A DNA stretch of 64,000 nt from Marinobacter sp. F3R11 (lineage in GTDB: Bacteria > Pseudomonadota > Gammaproteobacteria > Pseudomonadales > Oleiphilaceae), in the NCBI RefSeq assembly GCF_003318275.1, contig NZ_QOCH01000009.1, positions 62,001 through 126,000 of the forward strand, given 5' to 3'. The notes under the pieces were generated by a model. The model was not told the DNA's origin, did not search any database, and saw nothing but the letters and a program-made list of their open reading frames with translations. Positions 17,314 to 27,199 of the stretch are shown piece after piece; position 1 is the stretch's first letter, and each line of letters opens with the position of its first letter. The position numbers were made by a program, and so were the translations under genes.

Positions 17314-18018
17314 ATGAGCAGCATAGCAGACAACCTTCGGGCCGTAACCCGACGCATACAAAAAGCAACATTGCAGGCAGGCCGCGAGCCCGATTCTGTG
17401 AGCCTGTTGGCAGTCAGTAAAACGCGCTCACCGGAGGAGCTGCGAGAAGCCGTGGCTGCAGGCCAGCGAGCGTTCGGAGAAAACTACCTCCAGGAAGCCC
17501 TCGACAAGATTGACGCCCTCAACGACCTGACGGGTGTCGATTGGCACTTTATTGGCCCGATACAGTCCAACAAAACTCGGCAGATCGCCTCAGCTTTTTC
17601 CTGGGTACACAGCGTTGACCGGCTGAAGGTTGCCCGCCGCCTCAGCGAACAGAGAGAAACCGGCCTGCCTCTCTTGAATATATGCCTTCAAGTCAACATT
17701 AATAATGAACAGAGTAAAGCGGGGTGCCGGCCAGAAGACCTGCCGGAACTGGTTACAGAAATAAGCCAGCTGCCAGGTCTCTCCCTGCGTGGACTTATGG
17801 CGATCCCCGACCCTGAACAGACCGAATCCGCTCTGCGAGCAAGCTTCCGCAAGCTTGCCAGCACCCTGAAAGAGCTGCGGCAGAATTATCCGGAGGCCGG
17901 ACCTCTGGATACTTTATCCATGGGCATGTCCGGCGATCTCGAAATGGCAATTGCAGAGGGCGCCACCTGGGTGCGCATCGGCACGGCCATTTTCGGCGCA
18001 CGGCCCCGGAAGAGCTGA
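17314..18018 (+). CDS. yggS: YggS/PLPBP family pyridoxal phosphate homeostasis protein
   Basis: This 234-residue protein contains the PLP lysine in LLAVSKTR (K36). It also has the family markers FGENYLQEA, WHFIGPIQSNKT, LSMGMSGD and TWVRIGTAIFG. YggS binds PLP without known enzyme activity and balances vitamin B6 and amino-acid pools. It is divergent from pilT and followed 62 bases later by proC, an arrangement conserved widely in proteobacteria. Start chosen at the ATG beginning MSSIADNLRAVTRRI, as in the family. Confidence 0.95.
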   Translation: MSSIADNLRAVTRRIQKATLQAGREPDSVSLLAVSKTRSPEELREAVAAGQRAFGENYLQEALDKIDALNDLTGVDWHFIGPIQSNKTRQIASAFSWVHSVDRLKVARRLSEQRETGLPLLNICLQVNINNEQSKAGCRPEDLPELVTEISQLPGLSLRGLMAIPDPEQTESALRASFRKLASTLKELRQNYPEAGPLDTLSMGMSGDLEMAIAEGATWVRIGTAIFGARPRKS

Positions 18019-18080
18019 ATTGACCGGTTCCTGCTATTATCGAAACCGGATATCTAACCGAATAACCGTTGGAGCAGACC

Positions 18081-18914
18081 TTGAGCAAATCACCAACCAT
18101 TTCGTTTATAGGTGCAGGCAATATGGCCAGCGCCATCATTGGCGGCATGCTGGATAACGAATTCAAAGCCGCCAATATATGGGCAAGCGCGCCAGACGAC
18201 GGCCACCTGCAGTCCATTCGCAAACGTTTCGGGATAAGTGTGACAACAGACAACCGTTACTGCGCACAACAGGCAGACATGGTTGTGCTCGCGGTGAAGC
18301 CCCAGGTGATGGCCGATGTCTGTCGCGACATAGCACCCATCGCCCAGAACACCCGCCCATTAATGGTGTCAATCGCTGCAGGTCTCGGCACGGACACACT
18401 TGATGAATGGCTTGGCGGTGGCCTGCCAATTGTCCGCGTCATGCCAAACACCCCGTCTCTGGTTGGCAAAGGGGCTGCCGGGCTTTTTTCCAACGAAAGC
18501 GTCAGCAGCGCCCAGAAAGAAATGGTGCAATCGGTTTTCGAAGGCATTGGAATGGCGGTGTGGGTCGAAGATGAAGCTCTGCTTCATGGCGTGACTGCAC
18601 TCTCGGGAAGCGGCCCCGCATATTTTTTCCTGATGCTGGAAGCCCTTGAGACGGCTGCGACCGAAACCGGCATAGATCCGGAAACAGCCCGCCAGCTCGC
18701 CATTCAGACCATGGCAGGCGCAGCCGAAATGGCTGCCAGAAGCGAACACGATCCGGCTCAACTGAAGAAAAACGTGATGTCTCCGGGCGGCACAACCGAG
18801 CGGGCAGTTAATACCTTTGAAGAAGGCGGCCTGCGCGATCTGGTAAAAAAAGCGTATAACGCTGCTTACAAGCGCTCGGAAGAAATGGCCAAAGAACTGG
18901 CAGGCAAACAGTAA
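18081..18914 (+). CDS. proC: Pyrroline-5-carboxylate reductase
   Basis: This 277-residue enzyme makes proline from pyrroline-5-carboxylate using NAD(P)H. The N-terminal Rossmann motif is FIGAGNM (about 9-15). Later features are VRVMPNTP, the ALSGSGPAYFF segment, and the C-terminal VMSPGGTTERAV. The start is TTG at 18081, supported by GGAG at 18071-18074 with 6-base spacing and by alignment of MSKSPTISFIG with the family. Another TTG at 18069 overlaps that ribosome site and is less likely. Operon with yggS and yggT. Confidence 0.95.
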   Translation: MSKSPTISFIGAGNMASAIIGGMLDNEFKAANIWASAPDDGHLQSIRKRFGISVTTDNRYCAQQADMVVLAVKPQVMADVCRDIAPIAQNTRPLMVSIAAGLGTDTLDEWLGGGLPIVRVMPNTPSLVGKGAAGLFSNESVSSAQKEMVQSVFEGIGMAVWVEDEALLHGVTALSGSGPAYFFLMLEALETAATETGIDPETARQLAIQTMAGAAEMAARSEHDPAQLKKNVMSPGGTTERAVNTFEEGGLRDLVKKAYNAAYKRSEEMAKELAGKQ

Positions 18915-18944
18915 AACAGTCACTGACAACGGAGAAACGGCTTC

Positions 18945-19529
18945 ATGCTGGCAGACATCCTGATTACGATCCTGCTGATCGCATCCACCTTTTACATGAC
19001 AATCATACTGCTGCGTTTTTTGTTGCAACTGGCCCGGGCCGACTTCTATAACCCCATATCCCAGTTTGCAGTGAAAGCCACAAACCCTTTGCTCAGACCT
19101 ATGCGCCGCATCATTCCTGGCTGGGGCGGGATTGACGGCGCGGCACTGGTGCTGGCAGTCATCATTCAGGCGATCACCTTCTTTCTGATTCTTATTGCTC
19201 TGAATGGAGGCATCCCGTCATTCAATCCGATCATCCTGCTGGTCTGGGCAGTACTGAATGTTCTTGATCTGATCATAAAAATTTACTTCTGGTCAGTTAT
19301 TGCAGTTGTCGTCGTCAGCTGGATAGCTCCCGGCAGCGGACACCCTGCGATCCAGCTGGTGGCACAGATCACAGAGCCTGTTATGCGCCCGGTTCGCAAA
19401 CTGATGCCTTCTATGGGAGGGCTCGACCTGTCACCGATTATTGTTTTCCTGATTCTGAACGTTCTTTCAGTGGTTGTTGACCATATGAAAATCTCGGCCG
19501 GTTTAGGCTCAATCGGTCTGGGACTGTAA
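18945..19529 (+). CDS. yggT: YggT family integral membrane protein
   Basis: This 194-residue protein has two tandem YggT repeats of about 90 residues. Each has hydrophobic segments and the repeated motif NPLLRPMRRIIP (about 46-57) or EPVMRPVRKLMP near 145. About four membrane segments are predicted by eye. YggT proteins have been linked to osmotic tolerance and to membrane-protein insertion, but the exact role is unclear. It lies 30 bases after proC and ends the yggS-proC-yggT unit, which is closed by a strong terminator. Confidence 0.92.
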   Translation: MLADILITILLIASTFYMTIILLRFLLQLARADFYNPISQFAVKATNPLLRPMRRIIPGWGGIDGAALVLAVIIQAITFFLILIALNGGIPSFNPIILLVWAVLNVLDLIIKIYFWSVIAVVVVSWIAPGSGHPAIQLVAQITEPVMRPVRKLMPSMGGLDLSPIIVFLILNVLSVVVDHMKISAGLGSIGLGL

Positions 19530-19583
19530 ACCTCGTCACAAACAAACAATTTGTAACAGTTCTCCACAAAAAGCCCAATCTGC

Positions 19584-19622
19584 AAGCCGCAAGCTCATAC
19601 CATTGATTTTGCGGCTTTTTTT
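19584..19622 (+). terminator. Intrinsic terminator after yggS-proC-yggT
   Basis: AAGCCGCAA pairs with TTGCGGCTT around a 16-base loop, followed by a T run. It begins about 55 bases beyond the yggT stop. Confidence 0.85.
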
Positions 19623-19779
19623 ATTGTGGTCATGTCGACAACAGACACACACCTGAATACACCCCGCCACAAAATCGTCGCAAACACGCTAGTATTAACG
19701 GCAATTAATTAATCGTATATCACGTGGATCCCGGCTAGCTTGCCAGGGGAGACCTGAAGTCGTGTACAAGGAAAATCCG

Positions 19780-21744
19780 ATGAATCATCAGGGCAATCTG
19801 ACTCAACAGGTAGAGGCATACCACAACTGGAAAAAAGAGCTGATCCGCCAGATCGGCCGTTACCGGTTATGGCTTCAGGACAACAACCTGTTCTCAGACG
19901 ACATCAGCACGCGGATACGTCATGGCCTGGAACTTCTTATTGAGGACGAGCTTACTATTGCGTTTGTCGGCGAGTACTCCCGCGGCAAAACGGAACTGAT
20001 AAACGCCCTGTTCTTCTCAGAGTTTGGCCAGCGCATGCTCCCCTCCCAGGCCGGGCGCACAACCATGTGTCCGACCGAGCTGTTTTTTGATCGCAATGCC
20101 AACGAAAACTATCTGCTCCTGCTCCCCATTGAAACCCGCACGGGGGACCTGTCTTTACAGAAACTGCGAAAACAACCTGAACGCTGGGTAAAACACAGCC
20201 TTGATGAACGTGACCCGGAAATCATGCGCGAAATTCTGGGTGAAGTAGCCCGGGTCAAAAGCGTTACTCCTGAGCAGGCACGGAAGCTGGGTTTTGAAGA
20301 AGGCATGCTTGAGCATGACCGCAACAACCCCGGAAATGTTCTGATCCCGGCCTGGCGTAATGCCCAGATCAGTATTCGTCACCCGCTGTTTGAACGGGGG
20401 CTGCGCATTCTCGATACCCCGGGCCTTAACGCTCTCGGATCCGAGCCCGAGCTCACTATAAGCATGCTGCCAAGGGCTCATGCCATCATTTTTGTACTCA
20501 GTGCAGATACAGGCGTTACCGCCAGCGACATGACCATCTGGAAAGAGTACATAGATACAACCCACGCCGACCATCGCGCCGGTCGTTTTGCGGTACTGAA
20601 CAAGATAGATGTGCTTTGGGACGACCTTCAGGGCGAGAAGCACACCAACGATGCCATTGAGCGTGTTCGTGGATATACAGCAGATCATCTGGGCATCCGG
20701 CAACAGGACGTAATACCTCTGTCCGCAAAACAGGGCCTGACTGCAAGAGTCAGGAACGATAACAGCCTGTTCAACCGCTCCAATATCGGCAATCTGGAGC
20801 AACTGATTATCCAGCGCATACTGATGCACAAGGAACAGTTGATCACTCAAAGCCTGATCAACGATCTGCTCGGCATGTTGCAGAACAGTCAGGCAGCGAT
20901 GCAGACACGCCTGGAGTCGCTCGAAGAAGAATCCCTGGCCTGCTCCGGCGCCACCATGGACAAAGAAGCACTCACCAGGCTGGCCGATCGCGCCCAGAAA
21001 GACTACGACTTTTACTACAAGAAACTGATCACCCTGCGCTCGAGCCGCCGGCTGATGGGGTCTCAGGGTGAAATGCTGAAAAAACTGGTATCTGAAGACC
21101 GGTTTGAATCCCATGCCCGGAGCATCCGTCAAAGCATGTCGAAAAGCTGGACTACTGCAGGCATGAATAACGCCATGGATCAGTTTTTCGAGCTTCTGGA
21201 AAGCGACTTCACCAATCTTCTCAGCGAAGGGCGTCTTGCAGAAAAAATGGTGGGCGCAATTTATCGCCGGTATAACGAGGATACGCGTGCCCGCCACCTT
21301 GAGCCCATTCCGCTGCGTGCTGGCCGCCACGTGATTGCCGTAAGAGAGCTGCGTAAGAAAGCCCGCCGCTTCCGCTCCAGCCCCAAGAACCTGCTTACCG
21401 AGCAATCCGTTCTGGTCCAACGCTTTTTCAATGTAATGGTTAGCGAAGCCCGAACCCTCCATGCCCGCGTACGTGCAGATGTAGAGCGCTGGCCGTCAGA
21501 AGCACTGCTACCGATCATGCAGTACTCCATGGAGCAGAAACAATTGCTGGAGCACCAGATACGGCGCCTCCGGGACATGGTGAGAAGCGATCGCGATTGC
21601 CGTGTCCAGCGTGAACGGCTTGGCCATACAATCAGCGATTTGCGCAGACAACTGGAACTGGCGGATGCAATGCAGCGGCAAATCCGCAAACCTGCCCCCA
21701 CCCTGATCCAGCAAAAAGTGGTCAATATCTCTGGCGCTATCTAG
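19780..21744 (+). CDS. Dynamin-like large GTPase
   Basis: This roughly 654-residue protein has an N-terminal dynamin-type GTPase. G1 is GEYSRGKTE at about 64-72, G2 threonines are in TTMCPTE near 93-99, G3 is DTPGLNA from 212, and G4 is NKID from 274. The C-terminal 330 residues are helical and charged, with Arg-rich segments, as in the stalk of bacterial dynamin-like proteins. No clear transmembrane paddle is seen. The ATG at 19780 is preferred for its AAGGAAA site; a GTG at 19762 would add 6 residues. Such proteins remodel membranes or respond to membrane stress or phage. The cellular role here is unknown. It lies between yggT and metX. Confidence 0.75.
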   Translation: MNHQGNLTQQVEAYHNWKKELIRQIGRYRLWLQDNNLFSDDISTRIRHGLELLIEDELTIAFVGEYSRGKTELINALFFSEFGQRMLPSQAGRTTMCPTELFFDRNANENYLLLLPIETRTGDLSLQKLRKQPERWVKHSLDERDPEIMREILGEVARVKSVTPEQARKLGFEEGMLEHDRNNPGNVLIPAWRNAQISIRHPLFERGLRILDTPGLNALGSEPELTISMLPRAHAIIFVLSADTGVTASDMTIWKEYIDTTHADHRAGRFAVLNKIDVLWDDLQGEKHTNDAIERVRGYTADHLGIRQQDVIPLSAKQGLTARVRNDNSLFNRSNIGNLEQLIIQRILMHKEQLITQSLINDLLGMLQNSQAAMQTRLESLEEESLACSGATMDKEALTRLADRAQKDYDFYYKKLITLRSSRRLMGSQGEMLKKLVSEDRFESHARSIRQSMSKSWTTAGMNNAMDQFFELLESDFTNLLSEGRLAEKMVGAIYRRYNEDTRARHLEPIPLRAGRHVIAVRELRKKARRFRSSPKNLLTEQSVLVQRFFNVMVSEARTLHARVRADVERWPSEALLPIMQYSMEQKQLLEHQIRRLRDMVRSDRDCRVQRERLGHTISDLRRQLELADAMQRQIRKPAPTLIQQKVVNISGAI

Positions 21745-21867
21745 TTGCCTCAAGTCCTGTCGGTTGCAGCCATGACGGCCCGCCATTAAACTGCCTTGCT
21801 GGTTCAGGTTTTTACCCTGGCCAGCAACGCAGTTACTAACGGACCGAACCAGGAACCTTTCGCGCCG

Positions 21868-23016
21868 ATGCCCGATTCCCTACCTGTGGATTCTGTCGGG
21901 ATAGTCACCCCGCAGACTTATCATTTTGAAACGCCAATAGAACTGGCGTGCGGACAAACACTGGAACACTATGATCTGGTGGTTGAGACCTATGGCGAAC
22001 TTAACGCTGATCGCAGCAACGCTGTGCTCATCTGCCATGCCCTGAGCGGAAACCACCATGCTGCCGGCTACCACTCCAAAGGTGATCGCAAACCTGGCTG
22101 GTGGGACACCTGCATAGGGCCGGGCAAACCTGTAGATACCAACCGTTTCTATGTTGTCAGCCTCAATAACCTGGGTGGCTGTCACGGCAGCACTGGCCCA
22201 AACTCTGTGAACCCGGCTACGGGCAAACCTTATGGCCCCGACTTCCCGGTTGTTACAGTCAGTGACTGGGTGAAGAGCCAGGCATTACTGGCAGATCGCC
22301 TGGGCATTGAATGCTGGGCAGCCGTAGTAGGCGGCTCTCTCGGTGGCATGCAAGCGTTGCAATGGAGTCTGGATTATCCGGGCCGCCTTAGACATTCCGT
22401 GGCAATCGCCTCAAGCCCACGCCTGACCGCGCAGAACATTGCATTTAACGAGGTAGCGCGCCAGGCCATCACCTCAGATCAGGAATTCCATGACGGCCGG
22501 TACTATGATTTTAATACCTTGCCACGTCGCGGCCTGATGCTGGCCCGGATGGTAGGCCACATCACCTACCTCTCCGACGCTTCCATGGGTGAGAAATTTG
22601 GCCGTGAGCTAAGAGACCAGGCCTACAAGTTTGGCTACGATGCTGAGTTTCAGGTGGAAAGCTATCTGCGTTATCAGGGTGAACGCTTCTCTGAGGTTTT
22701 CGATGCCAACACCTATTTGCTGATGACCCGGGCGCTGGACTATTTTGACCCTGCTTTCGAGTTTGGCGGCGACCTGTCAAAAGCCCTGGCCAAGGCCACC
22801 TGTGAATTTCTGGTGCTGTCATTCAGCACTGACTGGCGCTTTACACCAGCCAGATCTGAAGAAATGGTAAACGCCATGATCTCCGCCCGCCGGAAAGTCA
22901 GCTATGCGGAGATTGATGCACCCTGGGGCCACGATGCCTTCCTGATTCCAACTCCGCGCTACACTGATATTTTCACCGCGTATATGGATCGTGTTGCCAG
23001 GGAGGTCGGGGCATGA
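21868..23016 (+). CDS. metX: Homoserine O-acyltransferase MetX
   Basis: This 382-residue alpha/beta hydrolase-fold enzyme acylates homoserine, the first committed step of methionine synthesis. The nucleophile elbow is GGSLGGMQ with Ser157. The segments [20 protein letters not shown] and the catalytic-His region WGHDAFL are present. In gammaproteobacteria with MetW, this family often uses succinyl-CoA (MetXS), so the acyl donor is left open. The start [12 protein letters not shown] at 21868 matches homologues; upstream in-frame codons look non-conserved. It overlaps metW by 4 bases (ATGA). Confidence 0.95.
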   Translation: MPDSLPVDSVGIVTPQTYHFETPIELACGQTLEHYDLVVETYGELNADRSNAVLICHALSGNHHAAGYHSKGDRKPGWWDTCIGPGKPVDTNRFYVVSLNNLGGCHGSTGPNSVNPATGKPYGPDFPVVTVSDWVKSQALLADRLGIECWAAVVGGSLGGMQALQWSLDYPGRLRHSVAIASSPRLTAQNIAFNEVARQAITSDQEFHDGRYYDFNTLPRRGLMLARMVGHITYLSDASMGEKFGRELRDQAYKFGYDAEFQVESYLRYQGERFSEVFDANTYLLMTRALDYFDPAFEFGGDLSKALAKATCEFLVLSFSTDWRFTPARSEEMVNAMISARRKVSYAEIDAPWGHDAFLIPTPRYTDIFTAYMDRVAREVGA

Positions 23017-23615
23017 GAGCTGATCTGGAAATCATTCAACAATGGGTAAAGCCCGGCGATCACGTTCTGGATCTTGGTTGTGGCGATGGCACCCTGCTCG
23101 ATTTCCTCAAGCAGGAACGCAATGCCAGCGGCTTCGGCCTTGAGATCAACCCGGATCACATCACTACCTGCATGAACCGTGGCGTTTCAGTAATAGAACA
23201 GAACCTTGATACTCAGGGGCTGGACAACTTTGAAGACAACAGCTTCGACATTGTTCTGATGACACAGGCGCTACAGGCAGTGCGCAGACCGGACAAGGTT
23301 CTGGATGAAATGCTCCGCCTTGGCAATGAGGGCATAGTTACCTTCCCGAACTTCGCTCACTGGCGCCTGCGCTGGGGACTGGCCCTCAGCGGTCGCATGC
23401 CGGAATCCGACGCGCTGCCGTATAAATGGTATAACACCCCCAATATACGCCTATGTACCTTCAAGGATTTTGAGGCCCTGTGCCGCCAGAAAGGTATTTG
23501 CATCAAAAGCAGACGTGTAGTGGATGGCCAGCATCAGAACAACTGGCTGGCTCGCTTTTGGCCAAACCTGTTGGGAGAAATCGCCATCTACCGTATTTCC
23601 CGGGAGAAAATATAA
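23013..23615 (+). CDS. metW: Methionine biosynthesis protein MetW
   Basis: This 200-residue SAM-dependent methyltransferase-fold protein has [12 protein letters not shown] (about 18-29) for cofactor binding. MetW signatures [23 protein letters not shown] and [15 protein letters not shown] follow. MetW pairs with MetX and is needed for its full activity in several proteobacteria. Its start codon overlaps the metX stop, giving translational coupling. It is complete at the usual family length. Confidence 0.95.
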   Translation: MRADLEIIQQWVKPGDHVLDLGCGDGTLLDFLKQERNASGFGLEINPDHITTCMNRGVSVIEQNLDTQGLDNFEDNSFDIVLMTQALQAVRRPDKVLDEMLRLGNEGIVTFPNFAHWRLRWGLALSGRMPESDALPYKWYNTPNIRLCTFKDFEALCRQKGICIKSRRVVDGQHQNNWLARFWPNLLGEIAIYRISREKI

Positions 23616-24073
23616 TGATGAACAAAGCTCTGCACAGTCTTCTTGCCGTGGCGACAACTGTGTTGCTTGCCGCCCTGCTCAGCGTTCCAGCTCACGCCGG
23701 CTCTGAGGATTTCGGAGAGTATCAGGTGCACTGGAGCGTACTACCTAGCACCTTCCTGACACCGGAAACAGCAAAAGCCAATAAGCTGCAACGCAGCAGA
23801 GGCATTGGTATCGTCAACATCGCCATCATGCAGGAGGACGAAAACGGCATCCTCAAGCCCGTATCAGGCCAGGTGGAAGGCAAAGTCTCAAACGATATCC
23901 AGCAGGTGAAGTTTCTGGCATTCCGCAGAATACAGGAAGGCGACTCTGTCTATTTTATTGCCCAGTACCAGTATTCGTCGGGAGAATTGCTGACATTCAA
24001 TATCACTGCCCGTCCTACCGGTCATAGCCAGGATTTACCGGTACGATTTGCCCACACTCTCTTCAGCGACTGA
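23615..24073 (+). CDS. DUF4426 domain-containing exported protein
   Basis: This 152-residue protein has a signal peptide (about 1-26, ending VPAHAG). The conserved body has [23 protein letters not shown] and [13 protein letters not shown]4426 proteins follow metW in Pseudomonas and relatives and have no assigned function. The start ATG shares its A with the metW stop (TAATG), so the two are coupled. It ends 7 bases before rdgB. Periplasmic location is inferred from the signal peptide. Confidence 0.85.
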   Translation: MMNKALHSLLAVATTVLLAALLSVPAHAGSEDFGEYQVHWSVLPSTFLTPETAKANKLQRSRGIGIVNIAIMQEDENGILKPVSGQVEGKVSNDIQQVKFLAFRRIQEGDSVYFIAQYQYSSGELLTFNITARPTGHSQDLPVRFAHTLFSD

Positions 24074-24080
24074 GCGAACC

Positions 24081-24680
24081 ATGTCTGAGCAACTCGTCAT
24101 AGCCAGTAACAACAAAGGCAAAATCAGCGAATTCGCCCATCTTCTGGCACCACTGGGGCTGATCCCGGTTGCTCAGGGCGAACTTGGTGTAAGCGAAGCC
24201 GAAGAGCCTGCGGTCACATTTATAGAGAACGCTATTCTTAAAGCCCGCCACGCAGCAAGGGAAACCGGCCTGCCGGCACTGGCTGACGACAGTGGCCTGG
24301 CCGTCGACGCGCTTGGCGGTGCCCCCGGAGTCCGCTCGGCCCGTTACGCCGGTGCCGGCGCCTCCGATCTCGACAACCTGAACGCGCTTCTAAAAGCCAT
24401 GACAGATGTTCCAGACGGCCAGCGCGGCGCACAGTTTCATTGTGTGCTGGTATACCTTCGCCACGCCGATGACCCTACACCAATTGTGTGCCATGGCCGA
24501 TGGCCTGGCTCTATTCTCAGGGCGCCGCAAGGCGAGGGTGGATTCGGCTATGACCCGATATTTCTTTGCCCGGAAAAGAACTGTAGCGCCGCTGAGCTGA
24601 CCCGGGGCGAGAAGAGCCGCATAAGCCATCGGGGACGGGCGCTGGAATTACTTATGAGCCAGCTCAGGCCGGAGTCCTGA
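24081..24680 (+). CDS. rdgB: RdgB/HAM1 non-canonical purine NTP pyrophosphatase
   Basis: This 199-residue enzyme hydrolyses ITP, dITP and XTP to monophosphates, keeping deaminated purines out of nucleic acids. It has SNNKGK (about 8-13), then [19 protein letters not shown] with the catalytic Asp pair, [11 protein letters not shown], and the terminal [11 protein letters not shown]. Start chosen at [11 protein letters not shown]; an earlier in-frame start would run into the preceding gene. It lies within the metX-metW-DUF4426-rdgB-hemW run, the same order as in Pseudomonas. Confidence 0.96.
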   Translation: MSEQLVIASNNKGKISEFAHLLAPLGLIPVAQGELGVSEAEEPAVTFIENAILKARHAARETGLPALADDSGLAVDALGGAPGVRSARYAGAGASDLDNLNALLKAMTDVPDGQRGAQFHCVLVYLRHADDPTPIVCHGRWPGSILRAPQGEGGFGYDPIFLCPEKNCSAAELTRGEKSRISHRGRALELLMSQLRPES

Positions 24681-24685
24681 CGCCA

Positions 24686-25834
24686 GTGACAACGCCCACT
24701 CCGGCACCGGTCAGGCCACCTCTGAGCCTGTATATTCATGTGCCCTGGTGCGTGCGGAAATGCCCCTACTGCGACTTTAACTCCCACGCTGTCCACAACG
24801 ACATCCCTGAATCCGCCTACCTGAATGCTCTGCTTGAAGATCTGGACCAGGATCTTGCGTTCGCAGATGAGCGACCTGTCCAAACAGTCTTTATTGGCGG
24901 AGGAACACCCTCGCTGATGAGCGGTGATTTTTACAGAAAGCTGTTCGCCGGACTCTCCAGTCGGCTGACTTTCGCAGAGAACGCGGAAATTACACTGGAG
25001 GCCAACCCGGGTACCCTGGAAGAAGGCCGGTTTGAGGCTTTCCGTGACGCCGGCATCAACCGGCTATCTATCGGCGTACAAAGCTTCAACCCCGTACATC
25101 TGAAAGCTCTGGGCCGCATACATGACAGCGCAGCCGCACATCGTGCGATTGATACAGCGAAAAAAGCCGGATTTGATAATTTCAACCTGGACCTGATGCA
25201 CGGCCTGCCCGGCCAGACCCCCGAGGAGGCGCTTGCGGATCTTCAATCAGCCATGGGCCATGAGCCTCCGCACCTGTCCTGGTACCAGCTGACACTGGAA
25301 CCCAATACGGAGTTTTACAGCCGGCCACCAGACCTGCCAGACGACGACCAGCTCTGGGAAATATACCAGGGCGGCAGCGAATATCTGCACCGGCAAGGCT
25401 TCAGCGACTACGAAATTTCAGCCTGGTGCCGTGAGGAAAAAGCCTCGCGACACAATCTGAACTACTGGTCATTCGGGGACTATATGGCGCTGGGCGCGGG
25501 AGGTCACGGTAAAGTCAGCCTGCCAGACGGTACAATCAGACGCTACTGGAAAACGCGACAACCTGACGCCTACCTGAACAGAATCGGCAGTCGCACAGCC
25601 GGAAACGACAACATTAAGGCAGCAGAACTCCCTCTGGAGTTCCTGATGAACGCACTGCGTTTGAGAAAAGGTGTGGATGAAAGCCTTTTTTATGAACGTA
25701 CGGGTTTACCCCTGACATCCGTTGGGGTACAACTTGGGAAGCTGCGAGAAGATAAATTGCTGGTTCATGACCGGCTTCAGGCAACAGACCTGGGGCAAAG
25801 GTACCTGAACAGTCTTTTGGAGCGTTTTCTGTAA
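24686..25834 (+). CDS. hemW: Radical SAM heme chaperone HemW
   Basis: This 382-residue protein has the HemW iron-sulfur motif CVRKCPYC (C22, C26, C29) in YIHVPWCVRKCPYCDF. FIGGGTPSL, RLSIGVQSF, NLDLMHGLPGQT and the C-terminal HemW winged-helix region follow. HemW binds heme and delivers it to target enzymes; older labels as an oxygen-independent coproporphyrinogen oxidase are incorrect for this group. The start is GTG at 24686, 5 bases after the rdgB stop. Its stop overlaps the next gene by one base. Confidence 0.95.
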   Translation: MTTPTPAPVRPPLSLYIHVPWCVRKCPYCDFNSHAVHNDIPESAYLNALLEDLDQDLAFADERPVQTVFIGGGTPSLMSGDFYRKLFAGLSSRLTFAENAEITLEANPGTLEEGRFEAFRDAGINRLSIGVQSFNPVHLKALGRIHDSAAAHRAIDTAKKAGFDNFNLDLMHGLPGQTPEEALADLQSAMGHEPPHLSWYQLTLEPNTEFYSRPPDLPDDDQLWEIYQGGSEYLHRQGFSDYEISAWCREEKASRHNLNYWSFGDYMALGAGGHGKVSLPDGTIRRYWKTRQPDAYLNRIGSRTAGNDNIKAAELPLEFLMNALRLRKGVDESLFYERTGLPLTSVGVQLGKLREDKLLVHDRLQATDLGQRYLNSLLERFL

Positions 25835-26367
25835 TGGATACGGAAAAGGGATTATCGGCCTTACCTAAAAGCCTGAAAGCCGGGCTGATCGCAACTCTGG
25901 TTCTGCTGGCAGCCTTACTGGTGATCAATCAGCCGCTGAAAACCGGGCCAGCACACCAGGGTATTGTCAGCTACCAATTGGCGGGGAACGCCGAGCAGGC
26001 GCTGGCCATTGTACAAAGCTGGGGGGCCGAAGGGCTGCGATGGGCAAAACTGTCACTGTGGGTAGACTTCCTGTTTATCCCCCTCTACTGCCTTACCTTG
26101 ATAATGCTGACGCGGCATTGCACTCTGGACAGGCCAGGCGTTCGCGAACGCAACGTCGCACGCTGGATCCGGACACTGTTTATAACCGCAGGCCTGGCCG
26201 ATGTAACAGAAAACGTGTTGCTTCTGAATAACCTGGATGCGCCTACGGATGCCATCAGCCTTGCCGCCACTCTAAGCGCCCTTGCCAAGTTTACCGCCTT
26301 GACTTTAGGCATCGCAGGGCTGGTAATTATCCGGGCAGCCAGGCGCCATCCGTTGGCGCCTGGCTGA
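25834..26367 (+). CDS. Hypothetical integral membrane protein
   Basis: Not recognised beyond an uncharacterised membrane family. The 177-residue product has hydrophobic segments at about 15-32, 72-92, 108-125 and 142-163. A conserved-looking segment YQLAGNAEQALAIVQSWG lies between the first two. The ATG shares its A with the hemW stop (TAATG), so it is translationally coupled to hemW. A heme- or membrane-related role is only a guess from position. Its last codons form one arm of a perfect 10-bp hairpin. Confidence 0.65.
   Translation: MDTEKGLSALPKSLKAGLIATLVLLAALLVINQPLKTGPAHQGIVSYQLAGNAEQALAIVQSWGAEGLRWAKLSLWVDFLFIPLYCLTLIMLTRHCTLDRPGVRERNVARWIRTLFITAGLADVTENVLLLNNLDAPTDAISLAATLSALAKFTALTLGIAGLVIIRAARRHPLAPG
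26338..26364. repeat. Perfect GC-rich hairpin across the 3' end of the membrane protein gene
   Basis: GCCAGGCGCC-ATCCGTT-GGCGCCTGGC is a perfect 10-bp stem with a 7-base loop, ending 3 bases before the gene ends. No T run follows. It lies between genes that converge (hemW unit and trmB). Confidence 0.8.
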
Positions 26368-26411
26368 GCCGGGTCACAAAACCAGGACTTCAGAGAGCAT
26401 GTACCAATGGT

Positions 26412-27128
26412 TTAGTTGGTGCGGCGAAACAGCAGATCCCATACACCATGGCCCAGATTCTCTCCACGCTTCTCAAACTTGGTTACCGGACGATATTCAG
26501 GCCGCGGTGAATAACCGCCCTGCTCCTGAGTATTGGCGAACCCCTCCGCATCGCCCATCACCTCAAGCATGTGCTCTGCGTAGTTTTCCCAGTCTGTGGC
26601 GAGGTGCAGGATGCCACCCACCCTCAATTTGTGACGGATACGCTGAACAAACCCGGGCTGAACCAGCCGGCGTTTGTTGTGTTTCTTTTTGTGCCAGGGG
26701 TCCGGGAAAAAAACCATAACCTGATCCAGACAGGCATCCGGCAAACACAGGTCGATAACGTCGTTCGCATCTATGTTATAAACACGAACATTCTCCAAGC
26801 CGCGATCCTCGATCTCCTTGAGCAGCGCCCCAACACCGGGCAAGTGCACTTCTGCACCGATAAAATCCTGCTCGGGCGCAGCTTCTGCCATCTCCGCCAG
26901 AGAACGCCCCATACCGAAACCGATTTCAAGATTGAGCATGGCTTCCCGGCCAAAAACCTGGCGCGGATCAATCATGCCGTCTTCACGGGTCAGGCCAAAT
27001 CTGGGCCAGCTGCGTTCATAAGCTTTTTTCTGCCCCTCAGTCATACGCCCCTGACGCAGCACAAAACTGCGAATTCCACGACGTGTGGTCACAGGGGAAT
27101 CACTGCGAGGATCTTTCTTGTCAGTCAT
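26412..27128 (-). CDS. trmB: tRNA (guanine-N7-)-methyltransferase
   Basis: This 238-residue enzyme makes m7G46 in tRNA. It contains the SAM-binding [22 protein letters not shown], and the family signature [30 protein letters not shown] and the terminal [17 protein letters not shown] also match. The ATG at 27128 is preferred over a TTG at 27134 because an AAGGA lies 6 bases ahead of it. It faces the hemW unit and is downstream of comM on the same strand, 71 bases away. Confidence 0.96.
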   Translation of the reverse strand: MTDKKDPRSDSPVTTRRGIRSFVLRQGRMTEGQKKAYERSWPRFGLTREDGMIDPRQVFGREAMLNLEIGFGMGRSLAEMAEAAPEQDFIGAEVHLPGVGALLKEIEDRGLENVRVYNIDANDVIDLCLPDACLDQVMVFFPDPWHKKKHNKRRLVQPGFVQRIRHKLRVGGILHLATDWENYAEHMLEVMGDAEGFANTQEQGGYSPRPEYRPVTKFEKRGENLGHGVWDLLFRRTN

Positions 27129-27199
27129 CTGCAATCCTTATCCGCAGGCTGCGGGTTTGATTAACGGAATTTGGACACAGTTTACCAGAGTAGGAGGGA

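Noticed and set aside
20155..21462. Long open frame (435 codons) on the minus strand
   Set aside because: It lies wholly opposite the dynamin-like GTPase, shows no recognisable domain and no ribosome site; it is a shadow of that gene.
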